Positions 54,968 to 63,803 of a stretch of 64,000 bases of DNA are shown in pieces (position 1 is the stretch's first letter; every line of letters starts with the position of its first letter). Below the pieces are notes generated by a model. That model ran no database searches, had not been told where the DNA came from, and was given only the letters and a program-made list of their open reading frames with translations. The stretch spans positions 558,001 to 622,000 of the forward strand of contig NZ_WJFD01000001.1 of NCBI RefSeq assembly GCF_009647655.1. The letters are read 5' to 3'. This stretch comes from Chitinophaga sp. SYP-B3965. GTDB lineage: Bacteria > Bacteroidota > Bacteroidia > Chitinophagales > Chitinophagaceae. Position numbers and translations under genes: made by a program.

Positions 54968-55354
54968 ATGCTTCCCGGAAAGAACCTGCATTTAACCGTC
55001 TCCATACTGGTTATCGTACCCATTGCGCTGGCCTATGGTTTATGCCCGCAAATGATGCTGCCGTGGCTGTTTGATTTTAGAGCAGACAATATTAACCTTG
55101 CAAATATTTTCAGGGCTATGATGGGTTTATACCTTGGGATGTCCGTGATCTGGATGATGGGTATTATTAAATCCAAATTATGGGTCACCGCAACTATTGC
55201 CAATATTACTTTTATGGGAGGGTTGGCACTTGGCAGATTAGTGAGCCTGGCTTTAGACGGGGTTCCGGGTATTTACTTTTTAATTGGATGTATATTAGAG
55301 TCAGTTCTTGCCATATGGGGGTTGAAAAACTTAAAGAAGTATGGAACTGATTAG
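54968..55354 (+). CDS. DUF4345-type four-helix membrane protein
   Basis: This 128-residue inner-membrane protein has about four helices. It carries the DUF4345-type features FRAMMGLYLGMSVIWMMG and GGLALGRLVSLALDGVPG. The function of the family is unknown. It follows the peptidase gene by 12 bp and is probably in the same transcript. Confidence 0.8.
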   Translation: MLPGKNLHLTVSILVIVPIALAYGLCPQMMLPWLFDFRADNINLANIFRAMMGLYLGMSVIWMMGIIKSKLWVTATIANITFMGGLALGRLVSLALDGVPGIYFLIGCILESVLAIWGLKNLKKYGTD

Positions 55355-55441
55355 GAAGTTTGTAAATTGAAAAACGAAAAATTTAATTCTTGTCAGTAAA
55401 TCCAAAACTATTTCCGGAGAATTCCTTCATACAGGGGAAGA

Positions 55442-57826
55442 TCAATCTGCGTTCAATGGCAGTATTATTGTGAATTGTGCCCCCACATCCGGTTGGCCTT
55501 CTGCGTAGATGGCTCCATTGTGACGTTCAACAATGCTTCTGCATAGCGCCAGGCCAAGGCCTGTGCCTTCGATCTGATCCCTTGAATTCAATCTGGCAAA
55601 AGCCTGGAAGATCCTGTCTGCATCTTTCTGATTAAATCCGATGCCGTTATCTTTCAGAATGATTTTCGTATAATGCCTGTCAGGCGGCAGTTCTAATTGC
55701 TGAAGATCATGCGCTTCCGCTTTTTCCTGCGTGATCTCAATGTGCAAAGGTTTAGATGCAGCAGAGAACTTTAAAGAATTATTGATCAGGTTATAGAATA
55801 ACTGGTTCAGTAAAACGGGAGCCCCGTAAACACTGGGAAGGTTCTCATGCAACATGAGTGCTCTTTTTTCCTGAATGATGATCTCCAGATCATTTTCTAC
55901 ATTTTTTACGATCTCATTCAGATCTACATTTTCGAATACCTGCTCTATTGATCTGTAAGAAGAATATTGCAGCACTCCATCGATCATCCCATACATCCTT
56001 TCCGCCGCCTTTTCTATCTTACCCAGATAATTGTTTAATTTTTCAGGTAAAGGCTCTTCTTTTATTAATGAAGTAAAAAGCCTGATCTTACGAACAGGTT
56101 CCTTAAGGTCATGTGAAGCTACATGTGCGAACTGTTGCAGGTCTTCGTTGGAGCGTTGCAGCTCTTTAGTTCTTTCAATTACTTTCTGCTGAAGGTCTGC
56201 TTCGTTTTGTCTGACGGCCTCCTCATTTAGTTTCTGCTCGTGAATGTCCAGGCCAACACCTACATAACCGTTAAACACGCCGTTTGAAAGATACCGGGGA
56301 TTACTTTTGAAAGCATGCCAGCGATATATGCCGTCATTCCGTTTCACCCGAACGGCCGGAATAAAATATTCCTCCTTTAAATTAAAGGCTGCATCGTATT
56401 GCGCCATTACAGCAGGAATGTCATCAGGGTGTATAATTCCATTCCAGGCCCTTCCTCTTGCCTCCTCAAAAGATTGACCGGTATATTCCAGCCAGGCTTT
56501 GTTCCAGTAACTTACCGGTGCAAGAGGGTGAGGCTCTATAATAAAAACGAACATGGGGCTGTAATCGGCAAGATTCCTGAACCGTTCCTCGCTTTCCCTG
56601 ATCTCGGATTCGGCTCTCCTTATATCGGTTATATCTCTTGTAGTTCCTGCTATGGCTTCCACTTCGCCCTGTTCATTTAAAACGGGCACAAAAATGTAAT
56701 CATATATTCGTTTCCCTAAGGTGACGTGAGGAAAGAAAACTTCTCCACGAACCGGTTGCATGGTAGAAACAACCTGATCAATCTCCCGTTCATGCATTTC
56801 GGCGTGCCAGGGTTCATAACCGTTATCTAACAGGCCTTTTCCAATGGCCTGTTCCCATGATTTTCCCCACATGGTCAGCAGGGCTGTATTCGCGTAAATA
56901 AACCGGTAATTTAAGTTAAACACATACACAAGATCTGGCGTGTTGGCCATTATTGTTTCATATAACCGCTTCTGTACCTGCGATTCCTCCATGGCAATTT
57001 TCAGCGCTTCCTCGGCTTGTTTACGTGGGGTTATATCGCTTGCCGTACCAAACCATTCGATAACATCGCCAGAAGTATTCAGGATGGGGATAGCGCGGGA
57101 AAACGTCCACCCGATCGTTCCATCATTTCTGATCACACGGTGCTCCATTTCAAAAATATTCCTGGTGGCCACCGAACTTTTGATGGCATTCAGAACGGTT
57201 AGCTGATCATCAGCATGAATGTATTTGTTCAGCCATTCGGTAGACGGCTCCCCTGTATCTGAGAGGAAGCCCTTGCCGGATAATTCGCGCATCTCCGTCC
57301 AATCCGGACTCATACGGTATACAACACTGGAGGAAGCTGTAACAAATGCCCTGAAACGCTCTTCACTTTCCTCCACTTTTTTCCGGGTTTCCACCTGCTC
57401 CGTAATATCTGCAGCCATCACTATGATGCTGGAAACAGCACCGTTGCTATCTATAACTGGCTGATGAGCATAATTATAGTATACATCAGTAGGTTTTCCA
57501 TTCCGTATGATAACGGCTTTTTCTTCCTGGCCATAATAAGGCCGGCCTGTGGAATAAACGTCCTGAAGCAGCTGCCGGAACGGTTGACCTTTTAGCTCAG
57601 GGAGAATATCATGGAGAGTTTTCCCCATTATTCCCCAATCCTTATTCCACGATTGAAGCAATGCCTCATTGGCAAAGTCCACTACCATGTCCGGACCTGA
57701 AAGGATTAAAAAGATATTGGGGGACCTCGAAAGGATTTGTTTGAGTTGATGGTCGCCGGGAGCCCACTTGTTTTCAACGGGTCGATCATCATTTCCCTTA
57801 AGATCATGTGATGCCGGTAATTTCAT
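55442..57826 (-). CDS. Cytoplasmic multi-PAS sensor histidine kinase
   Basis: From MKLPASHDLKGND (57826) the protein is 794 residues; the longer frame upstream runs into the region of the DoxX gene and looks non-coding. Four PAS/PAC units can be counted (around 25-150, 165-280, 290-410, 420-540: SPNIFLILSGPDMVVDFANEAL, FVTASSSVVYRMSPDWTEMR, ANTPDLVYVFNLNYRFIYANTALL, NLADYSPMFVFIIEPHPLAP). A coiled coil leads to HisKA with HVASHDLKEPVRKIRLF and a HATPase (FYNLINNSLKF, DNGIGF, GTGLGLALCRSIVE). No transmembrane helix or receiver domain is present. Such kinases sense small ligands, redox or light; the partner regulator is not nearby. Confidence 0.9.
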   Translation of the reverse strand: MKLPASHDLKGNDDRPVENKWAPGDHQLKQILSRSPNIFLILSGPDMVVDFANEALLQSWNKDWGIMGKTLHDILPELKGQPFRQLLQDVYSTGRPYYGQEEKAVIIRNGKPTDVYYNYAHQPVIDSNGAVSSIIVMAADITEQVETRKKVEESEERFRAFVTASSSVVYRMSPDWTEMRELSGKGFLSDTGEPSTEWLNKYIHADDQLTVLNAIKSSVATRNIFEMEHRVIRNDGTIGWTFSRAIPILNTSGDVIEWFGTASDITPRKQAEEALKIAMEESQVQKRLYETIMANTPDLVYVFNLNYRFIYANTALLTMWGKSWEQAIGKGLLDNGYEPWHAEMHEREIDQVVSTMQPVRGEVFFPHVTLGKRIYDYIFVPVLNEQGEVEAIAGTTRDITDIRRAESEIRESEERFRNLADYSPMFVFIIEPHPLAPVSYWNKAWLEYTGQSFEEARGRAWNGIIHPDDIPAVMAQYDAAFNLKEEYFIPAVRVKRNDGIYRWHAFKSNPRYLSNGVFNGYVGVGLDIHEQKLNEEAVRQNEADLQQKVIERTKELQRSNEDLQQFAHVASHDLKEPVRKIRLFTSLIKEEPLPEKLNNYLGKIEKAAERMYGMIDGVLQYSSYRSIEQVFENVDLNEIVKNVENDLEIIIQEKRALMLHENLPSVYGAPVLLNQLFYNLINNSLKFSAASKPLHIEITQEKAEAHDLQQLELPPDRHYTKIILKDNGIGFNQKDADRIFQAFARLNSRDQIEGTGLGLALCRSIVERHNGAIYAEGQPDVGAQFTIILPLNAD

Positions 57827-57873
57827 GCAGGTACGATAATTATATATAGTAATACAGTAATTCCACGGTTGTT

Positions 57874-58284
57874 TTATACAATATTGGTGCCATGGATCTT
57901 TCTCAGCTGCTGCCATGCGCCCGTAGACCATAAGGCCACAAAGATCAACACCGGCTGAAAAGGCAATCTCAGCCATCTGGCAAGATCAGAGTTTAAACCA
58001 AACGCATCTCTGTGTTCAGCCAGCTGGGCAATATTGCCGGGGAAAACCAGTACGAAGAAAGCAGCCACTATCCAGCCTACTTTAATACGCTGCTTCACTA
58101 GTATGATCAGCGCAAGCCCCAGCAGTATTTCCACGATCCCTGATAAGACCACCACAAGGTCTGGATCCATGGGTACCCACGGTGGAACCTGGGCTAAAAA
58201 TTCCGTCCTTAAAAATGTAAGATGACTGATGCCTGCAGAAAGCAGGAAAAGACCCAGCAGGATGCGACAAATTGTTTTAGTCAT
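57874..58284 (-). CDS. DoxX-family membrane protein
   Basis: This 136-residue, four-helix protein has family marks GLFLLSAGISHLTFLRTEFLAQVPPWVP, VVVLSGIVEILLGLALII and FPGNIAQLAEHRDAFG. DoxX-like proteins are poorly understood; some are subunits of quinol oxidases or act in redox balance. It sits 11 bp downstream of the queG-like gene on the same strand and 47 bp upstream of the kinase gene, so the three may be co-transcribed. Confidence 0.85.
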   Translation of the reverse strand: MTKTICRILLGLFLLSAGISHLTFLRTEFLAQVPPWVPMDPDLVVVLSGIVEILLGLALIILVKQRIKVGWIVAAFFVLVFPGNIAQLAEHRDAFGLNSDLARWLRLPFQPVLIFVALWSTGAWQQLRKIHGTNIV

Positions 58285-58295
58285 AATGTGGAATA

Positions 58296-59222
58296 TTATG
58301 GACGAAGGAATTTCAAATTCCGCCTGATCCCTGCATACTTGCTCCGCTTCAACGGAGACTTGCTGAAGATCTTCTTAAACTCCTCTTCTGTCAACTCTTC
58401 CCACTGAGAAGAGGTAAGATTCAGTATTTCCGGAATAGGCGCAAATTCAGCCTCGGAAGTGGCTTTGGCGAACCTGTTCCATGGGCACACATCCTGGCAG
58501 ATATCACATCCAAACATCCAGTTATCAAACTGCCCCTCCATGGAAGAGGGGATCAGCATATCCTTCAATTCGATCGTATAGTAAGAAATACAGCGGGAGC
58601 CATCTACAACGGTAGGAGATACCAGCGCCTGTGTAGGGCAGGCATCCAGGCATTTTGTGCAGGATCCGCAATAATCTCCCACAGGCGCATCATATACGAG
58701 GGGTATGTCTACGATCAGCGTAGCAATAAAAAAGAAAGACCCAGCCTGTTTGTGGATGAGGTTCCCATTCTTCCCGATCCATCCCAGCCCGCTCCGTTGC
58801 GCCCAGCTCCGTTCCAGCACAGGCGCAGAATCCACAAACCCCCGGCCCTGTATATCTCCCAGCTCAGCCCGGAGCTCAAAGAGGAATTCGTTCAGCTTAG
58901 CTTTGATCACCTCATGGTAATCTTTACCGTAAGCGTATTTGGCAATATGGGGAGTGTCTGGTTGCTGGGTAGTGGCAGGATAGTAGTTCAGCAGCAGCGT
59001 GATCACTGATTTAGCGCCATCTACCAGTAAGCGGGGATCAATGCGTTTATCGAAGTAATTTTCCATATACCCCATGGAGCCATGCATCCCCTTATTGAGC
59101 CATTGTTCCAGGCGGTAAGCATCTTCTGTAAGCTGCTCTGCCTTTGCAATGCCACAATGGTCAAAGCCCAGTGAGCGGGCCTTCTGCTTGATCATCAAGG
59201 TATTTTTCTCCAATATCTGCAT
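58296..59222 (-). CDS. queG: Epoxyqueuosine reductase
   Basis: QueG makes the last step of queuosine synthesis, reducing epoxyqueuosine in the wobble position of tRNAs with GUN anticodons, using cobalamin and two [4Fe-4S] clusters. The 308-residue protein has the N-terminal cobalamin domain (GFDHCGIAKAE, MHGSMGYMENYFDKRIDPRLLVDGAKSVI), the cluster motifs CGSCTKCLDACPTQAL and CDICQDVCPWN, and the GWIGKNGNLIHKQAGSFFFIATL segment. It lacks the C-terminal HEAT-like repeat of longer homologues, as is common in Bacteroidota. Other que genes are not in the window. Confidence 0.95.
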   Translation of the reverse strand: MQILEKNTLMIKQKARSLGFDHCGIAKAEQLTEDAYRLEQWLNKGMHGSMGYMENYFDKRIDPRLLVDGAKSVITLLLNYYPATTQQPDTPHIAKYAYGKDYHEVIKAKLNEFLFELRAELGDIQGRGFVDSAPVLERSWAQRSGLGWIGKNGNLIHKQAGSFFFIATLIVDIPLVYDAPVGDYCGSCTKCLDACPTQALVSPTVVDGSRCISYYTIELKDMLIPSSMEGQFDNWMFGCDICQDVCPWNRFAKATSEAEFAPIPEILNLTSSQWEELTEEEFKKIFSKSPLKRSKYAGIRRNLKFLRP

Positions 59223-59327
59223 CTGGCCGCAAGTTACAATATTGTAGCCCGGGAGCGTTAATTGATGCCGGAAAATATATACTTTTAGGGCTTAACTGTG
59301 TCCCTGACCTTAAACTATTTACCTGTA

Positions 59328-61358
59328 ATGCTTAGAAAGTCCGTTACCCTGCTGCTCGGAATCATGTGTGCGTGTGCCTTTACCTGGGGGCAGGATAAGA
59401 GTCCGGCCCGTTTCGGCAAGGTTTCTCCTGAAGATTTCAAAACTACCCGCTATGAGCTGGATACTTCAGCCGGTGCTGTTATCATTGCAGATATCGGTTC
59501 CTCTTCCTTTGAATCAGGCAACGAATGGTTTATCCAGGTCTATAAACGCTACAAAAGAGTACACATCCTCAAAAAAAGCGGGTATGAGGAAGCGACTGTT
59601 TCCATTTACCTGTATGTGGAAGGGCAGGACGAAGAAAGGGTGAGTAACCTTAAAGCGGTGACCTACAACCTGGAGAATGGTAAAGTAGTGGAAACCAAGC
59701 TGGATGCAAAAGCTGTTTTCACGGATAAGGTGGATAATAACAACATCGTCAAGAAATTCACCCTTCCGGCAGTGAAGGAGGGCTCTATTATTGAATTTTC
59801 TTATGCTATCAATTCTGAATTCCCTTACCGGCTTCGTCCATGGGCCTTCCAGGATTGGAACTTCCCTGTTTTGTGGAGTGAATACGAGATCTCCCTGCCG
59901 GAGTATTACGAATACATTTTCCTGAGCCAGGGCTATAATTCTTTTCATATCAAGGATAGTGAGAACAGCAGGAAGACCTTCAATTTTAGAATGACTTCCC
60001 CCGCTGCTTATGGCGGTGCTACCCAACGTACAGAGGCTGTTTCCGTTACGCCAGGGATCACCCGCCATCGCTGGGTGATCAAAGATATAGCACCACTGAA
60101 AGAAGAAAACTTTGTAACTACGCTGGCTAATCATATCAGCTATATCGAATTTCAATTGTCTGCCCTGCGTTACCCGGATTCCCCGGTGAGGCCTGTGATG
60201 AGCACCTGGCCTAAACTAACGGAGGACCTGATGAAGAATGAACACTATGGTGAGCAATTGAATAAAAACAACAACTTTTTATCTGACCAGGTGGAAGAAT
60301 TAACGAAAGGGGCCACCTCCCAGAAAGTGAAAGCGGAGAATATTTATAACTGGGTGAGGGATAACTTTACCTGTACGGATTATGCTGCTTTTTATACTGA
60401 TCAGACATTAAAGACCACATTCACCAGGAAAAGCGGTAGTGTGACTGACATAAACCTGTTACTGGTAGCTATGCTGCGGCATGCAGGTTTAAAGGCCACG
60501 CCTGTATTGCTGAGTACGCGCAGTCGTGGTAAAGTGTATCCGTTGTATCCTATCCGTTCCAAATTCAATTCTACGATCGTTAACCTGAAGATTGACGATC
60601 AGGAATATAATATGGATGCTACCCATCCTTTCCTGGGTTTTGGCAAACTCCATACTTCCAGTTATAATGGTCATGCAAGGAAAGTAAATGAAGCGGCGGA
60701 CCCGATGTCTTTTGACGCGGATTCTTTGAAAGAGCAAAGTGTTACAGGGATTTTTATCAGTGCGGATGATAAAGGGAAACTTACAGGACACTTCCAGCAG
60801 CAGGCTACTTATTTCGAATCTTATGAACTGCGTGAGAAGGTGAAAGAAAAAGGAGAGGAAGCTTACTTTAAAGAACGGGCAAAAGGTTTCCTTTCAGACA
60901 TTGACCTGCGGAATGGAAAACTGGACCAATTGAAGGACTACACGAAACCGGTAGTGATCGACTATGATTTTACATTGAATGAAAGCGATGAGGGTGGCAT
61001 GATCTACCTGAACCCTATGTTCTCGGAAGGGATGAGGGCTAATCCGTTCAAATCAGCTGTACGGAAATATCCGGTTGAAATGCCTTATGTACCGGATGTG
61101 AACTATACGCTGAGCATGCAACTGCCGGAAGGATACACAGTGGAAGATATGCCTAAATCCACGATCGTACAGTACAACGATGGAGAAGGTATCTTCCGGT
61201 ACATGATCGGTGTTCAGGGTAATTTACTGCAACTCAGCTGCCGGATTAAATTAGGGCGTGCATTATATGCCCCTGAAGAATATGAGTCCCTGCGGGAATT
61301 TTTCGATATGATCGTGAAAAAGCAGGCGGAGCAGATCGTAATTAAGAAGAAACCATAA
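59328..61358 (+). CDS. DUF3857 protein with transglutaminase-like domain lacking the catalytic Cys
   Basis: I start it at ATG 59328 (MLRKSVTLLLGIMCACAFTWGQ), a clear signal peptide; the open frame begins 30 bp earlier at GTG. Residues about 50-270 are DUF3857 (YKRYKRVHILKKSGYEEATV, VKKFTLPAVKEGSIIEFSYAI). Residues about 330-440 have the transglutaminase-like fold. Where active relatives read GDCKALS this one reads SGSVTDINLLL, and the expected His after FN is replaced by Ser (KFNSTIV), so it is probably not catalytic. It is exported, function unknown. It lies 2 bp upstream of a second DUF3857 gene that keeps the Cys. Confidence 0.85.
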   Translation: MLRKSVTLLLGIMCACAFTWGQDKSPARFGKVSPEDFKTTRYELDTSAGAVIIADIGSSSFESGNEWFIQVYKRYKRVHILKKSGYEEATVSIYLYVEGQDEERVSNLKAVTYNLENGKVVETKLDAKAVFTDKVDNNNIVKKFTLPAVKEGSIIEFSYAINSEFPYRLRPWAFQDWNFPVLWSEYEISLPEYYEYIFLSQGYNSFHIKDSENSRKTFNFRMTSPAAYGGATQRTEAVSVTPGITRHRWVIKDIAPLKEENFVTTLANHISYIEFQLSALRYPDSPVRPVMSTWPKLTEDLMKNEHYGEQLNKNNNFLSDQVEELTKGATSQKVKAENIYNWVRDNFTCTDYAAFYTDQTLKTTFTRKSGSVTDINLLLVAMLRHAGLKATPVLLSTRSRGKVYPLYPIRSKFNSTIVNLKIDDQEYNMDATHPFLGFGKLHTSSYNGHARKVNEAADPMSFDADSLKEQSVTGIFISADDKGKLTGHFQQQATYFESYELREKVKEKGEEAYFKERAKGFLSDIDLRNGKLDQLKDYTKPVVIDYDFTLNESDEGGMIYLNPMFSEGMRANPFKSAVRKYPVEMPYVPDVNYTLSMQLPEGYTVEDMPKSTIVQYNDGEGIFRYMIGVQGNLLQLSCRIKLGRALYAPEEYESLREFFDMIVKKQAEQIVIKKKP

Positions 61359-61360
61359 GT

Positions 61361-63265
61361 ATGCGGAATGTTTTAATCTTACTGTTGATCAGTACTGCAG
61401 CCCTGGCTGGCGATCCGCAATTTCCGGTAAGCGCTGTTCCTGCGCAATTGCTGAAGAATGCGGATGTGGTAAAACGAAGGGAAGAGCTGACGATCAGGTT
61501 GATCGATCTGAAAGATGTGCGGGTTACACATCGTCGTGTTGTGACCATCCTCAATGAGAACGGAGACAGATACAGCGGCTTTGCTGTTTGGTATGATAAA
61601 TTCCGGGAAGTGAAAGAATTCCATGGTGTGTTGTACGATGCTTCCGGGAAGCAACTCCGCAAAACGAAGAACAGCGATGTGAGTGACGTAAGTGCTGTGG
61701 GAGAAAGTAACCTCATGGATGACAGGCGGAGAAGATCACATAACTTCTATTATAAAACATATCCGTATACGGTAGAGTATGAAGTGGAGTACCGTTATCG
61801 CAGAACATTCAGCCTGGATACCTGGGTGCCGCAGGGAGGGAGTAATTACGCCGTGGAACAGAGCCGTTTATCAGTGACTGTTCCTGAACATTATGATCTG
61901 CGCTACCGTTCTTTCCGCTACCCGGGCGAACCATTGAAAACAGCCGGTAAGGGAGATAAAACATTTGTATGGGAAGTAAAGGATATCGGCGCGTTGCGCG
62001 AGGAGCCGCTGGCTGTTCCCTGGAGGAACCGTTCGGTAATGGTTTACCTGTCTCCAAGCGAATTTGCATTTGATACCTACACAGGTAAAATGAATACCTG
62101 GGATGATTATGGAAAGTTTCAGCTGTCGCTTAATGCCGGCAGGGATGTATTGCCTGAAAAAACAAAGGCTGAAGTGCATCAGCTGACTGATGGATTAAAG
62201 GATCGGAAGGAGAAGGTGAAAGTATTGTACCAATACATGCAGCAGCATACCCGTTACATCAGCATTCAGCTGGGTATTGGTGGCTGGCAGCCTTTTGACG
62301 CTACCTCTGTGGCAACAAACGGATATGGAGATTGTAAAGCGCTTTCCAACTACATGTATTCTTTGCTGAAGGAAGCGGGTATCCGTTCCCATTATACCAT
62401 CGTGAAAGCTGGCAGCGGAGAAACTGACCTGATAGAAGACTTTGCAGTGAACCAGTTCAATCATATCATCCTCTGTGTACCAATGGCCCGGGATACTACC
62501 TGGCTGGAATGTACAAGCCAGGATGCACCTGCAGGTTACCTGAGTGATTTTACCAGTAACCGTACGGTATTGGTGATAGACGAAACAGGTGGTAAACTGG
62601 TACGTACACCCACCTATACAATGGATCAGAATCTGGAGACCAGGTATTTCAGGGCAACGATCAACGCTGCAGGAGATCTGAGTGGTAAAGCGGAAACCCG
62701 TTATACAGGATTGCAGCAGGACTGGTGTCATGATCTTATTCACACGGTATCGCCGGAAAAACAATTGGAAGTATTGAAAGAAAAACTGAGCCTTGCCAGT
62801 TATGATATTAATAAGTTCCAGTATAAAGAACATGCAGATGCGTTACCTGTTCCTGCTATAGATGAGGCGCTGGACATCACCGTAGCGAGTTATGCTTCTG
62901 TAAGTGGTAAACGTTTATTCCTTGTGCCGAATGTATTGAACAGGAGTCATGCAAAATTATCTGCTGATGAAGGGCGGCAGTCAGATATCCTGCTGGAAAC
63001 GGCTACGAGGGATATGGATACGGTAGAGCTGACCATTCCGGAAGGGTATAAACCTGAATCCGTTTTCCCAGAGCAGGTACATGAAAGCAAGTTTGGAAAG
63101 TATATGTCGAAAGTAAAAGTTGAGGGGACGAAAGTAACTTATGTTCGTAGTTATGAAAGGAAGGCGGGGATATTTCCGGCAAAGGATTTTGCCTTACTGG
63201 AAGCGTTCTTTGATAAAGTATATAAAGCTGACCGGAGCAGGATCATTCTTGTGAAGGCAGAATAG
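61361..63265 (+). CDS. DUF3857/transglutaminase-like exported protein
   Basis: This is a 634-residue protein with a signal peptide (MRNVLILLLISTAALAG), a DUF3857 domain (about 30-260) and a transglutaminase core. The core shows VATNGYGDCKALSNYMYSLL with the nucleophile Cys at about residue 326, NQFNHIILCV with the His, and an acidic residue region in TWLECTSQD. This copy can be active as a periplasmic cysteine peptidase or cross-linker. It begins 2 bp after its degenerate paralogue, so the two may form a pair. The minisatellite region starts 29 bp after its stop. Confidence 0.88.
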   Translation: MRNVLILLLISTAALAGDPQFPVSAVPAQLLKNADVVKRREELTIRLIDLKDVRVTHRRVVTILNENGDRYSGFAVWYDKFREVKEFHGVLYDASGKQLRKTKNSDVSDVSAVGESNLMDDRRRRSHNFYYKTYPYTVEYEVEYRYRRTFSLDTWVPQGGSNYAVEQSRLSVTVPEHYDLRYRSFRYPGEPLKTAGKGDKTFVWEVKDIGALREEPLAVPWRNRSVMVYLSPSEFAFDTYTGKMNTWDDYGKFQLSLNAGRDVLPEKTKAEVHQLTDGLKDRKEKVKVLYQYMQQHTRYISIQLGIGGWQPFDATSVATNGYGDCKALSNYMYSLLKEAGIRSHYTIVKAGSGETDLIEDFAVNQFNHIILCVPMARDTTWLECTSQDAPAGYLSDFTSNRTVLVIDETGGKLVRTPTYTMDQNLETRYFRATINAAGDLSGKAETRYTGLQQDWCHDLIHTVSPEKQLEVLKEKLSLASYDINKFQYKEHADALPVPAIDEALDITVASYASVSGKRLFLVPNVLNRSHAKLSADEGRQSDILLETATRDMDTVELTIPEGYKPESVFPEQVHESKFGKYMSKVKVEGTKVTYVRSYERKAGIFPAKDFALLEAFFDKVYKADRSRIILVKAE

Positions 63266-63294
63266 TGGGGTTGGGAGTTTGCCGCGCAGCAAAG

Positions 63295-63765
63295 GGCGGA
63301 GGTTTTTTTCTTTTTTGTGGGGGGATTCTTTTTTGCAGAGGGGTTTCTTTTTTTGTCGGTGGAGGTTTTCTCTTTTCTGTGGGGGATTCTTTTTTGTAGA
63401 GAGGTTTCTTGTTTGTCGGGCGGAGGTTTTCTCTTTTCTGTGGAGGATTCTTTTTGCAGAGAGGTTTCTTGTTTGTCGGGCGGAGGTTTTCTCTTTTCTG
63501 TGGGGGATTCTTTTTTGCAGAGAGGTTTCTTGTTTGTCGGGCGGAGGTTTTCTCTTTTCTGTGGAGGATTCTTTTTGCAGAGAGGTTTCTTGTTTGTCGG
63601 GCGGAGGTTTTCTCTTTTCTGTGGAGGATTCTTTTTTGTAGAGAGGTTTCTTGTTTGTCGAGCGGAGGTTGTCTCTTTTTTGTGGAGGATTCTTTTTTGC
63701 AGGGGACTCTTTTTTACAGAGAGGTTTATTTTTTTTGCAGGGGGGGGCTTTTTTGTCGGCGGATT
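63295..63765. repeat. G/T-rich tandem repeat, about seven 60-61 bp units
   Basis: A unit centred on GGAGGTTTTCTCTTTTCTGT followed by GATTCTTTTTTGCAGAGAGG recurs, with GGAGG at 63298, 63361, 63422, 63482, 63543, 63603 and 63664 (spacing 60-63). The outer copies are degenerate. The plus strand is almost only G and T with some C and A; the minus strand is A/C-rich. ORFs on both strands run through it, but units of 60 and 61 bases shift the frame, giving different peptides per copy, so it is not coding. No spacer-like unique sequence exists, so it is not a CRISPR. It lies in the 3' region of the DUF3857 operon. Confidence 0.9.
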
Positions 63766-63770
63766 TTTTT

Positions 63771-63800
63771 AAAGGGGCGGTGATCAACCGCCCCTTTTGT
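63771..63800 (+). terminator. Terminator at the end of the repeat tract
   Basis: An 11-bp perfect stem AAAGGGGCGGT (63771-63781) pairs with 63787-63797 across a 5-base loop, with TTTTGTAATTTATTTTT after it on the plus strand. It would end the transcript that crosses the repeats. It also lies just past the stop of the minus-strand OmpA gene. Confidence 0.8.
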
Positions 63801-63803
63801 AAT

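Noticed and set aside
57827..57976. Longer N-terminus of the multi-PAS kinase
   Set aside because: It overlaps the end of the DoxX gene, is Cys/Tyr/Trp-rich and does not resemble protein; MKLPASHD at 57826 is a better start.
63295..63765. Repeat tract considered as a CRISPR array
   Set aside because: Repeats are contiguous 60-61 bp units with no variable spacers, and no cas gene is nearby.
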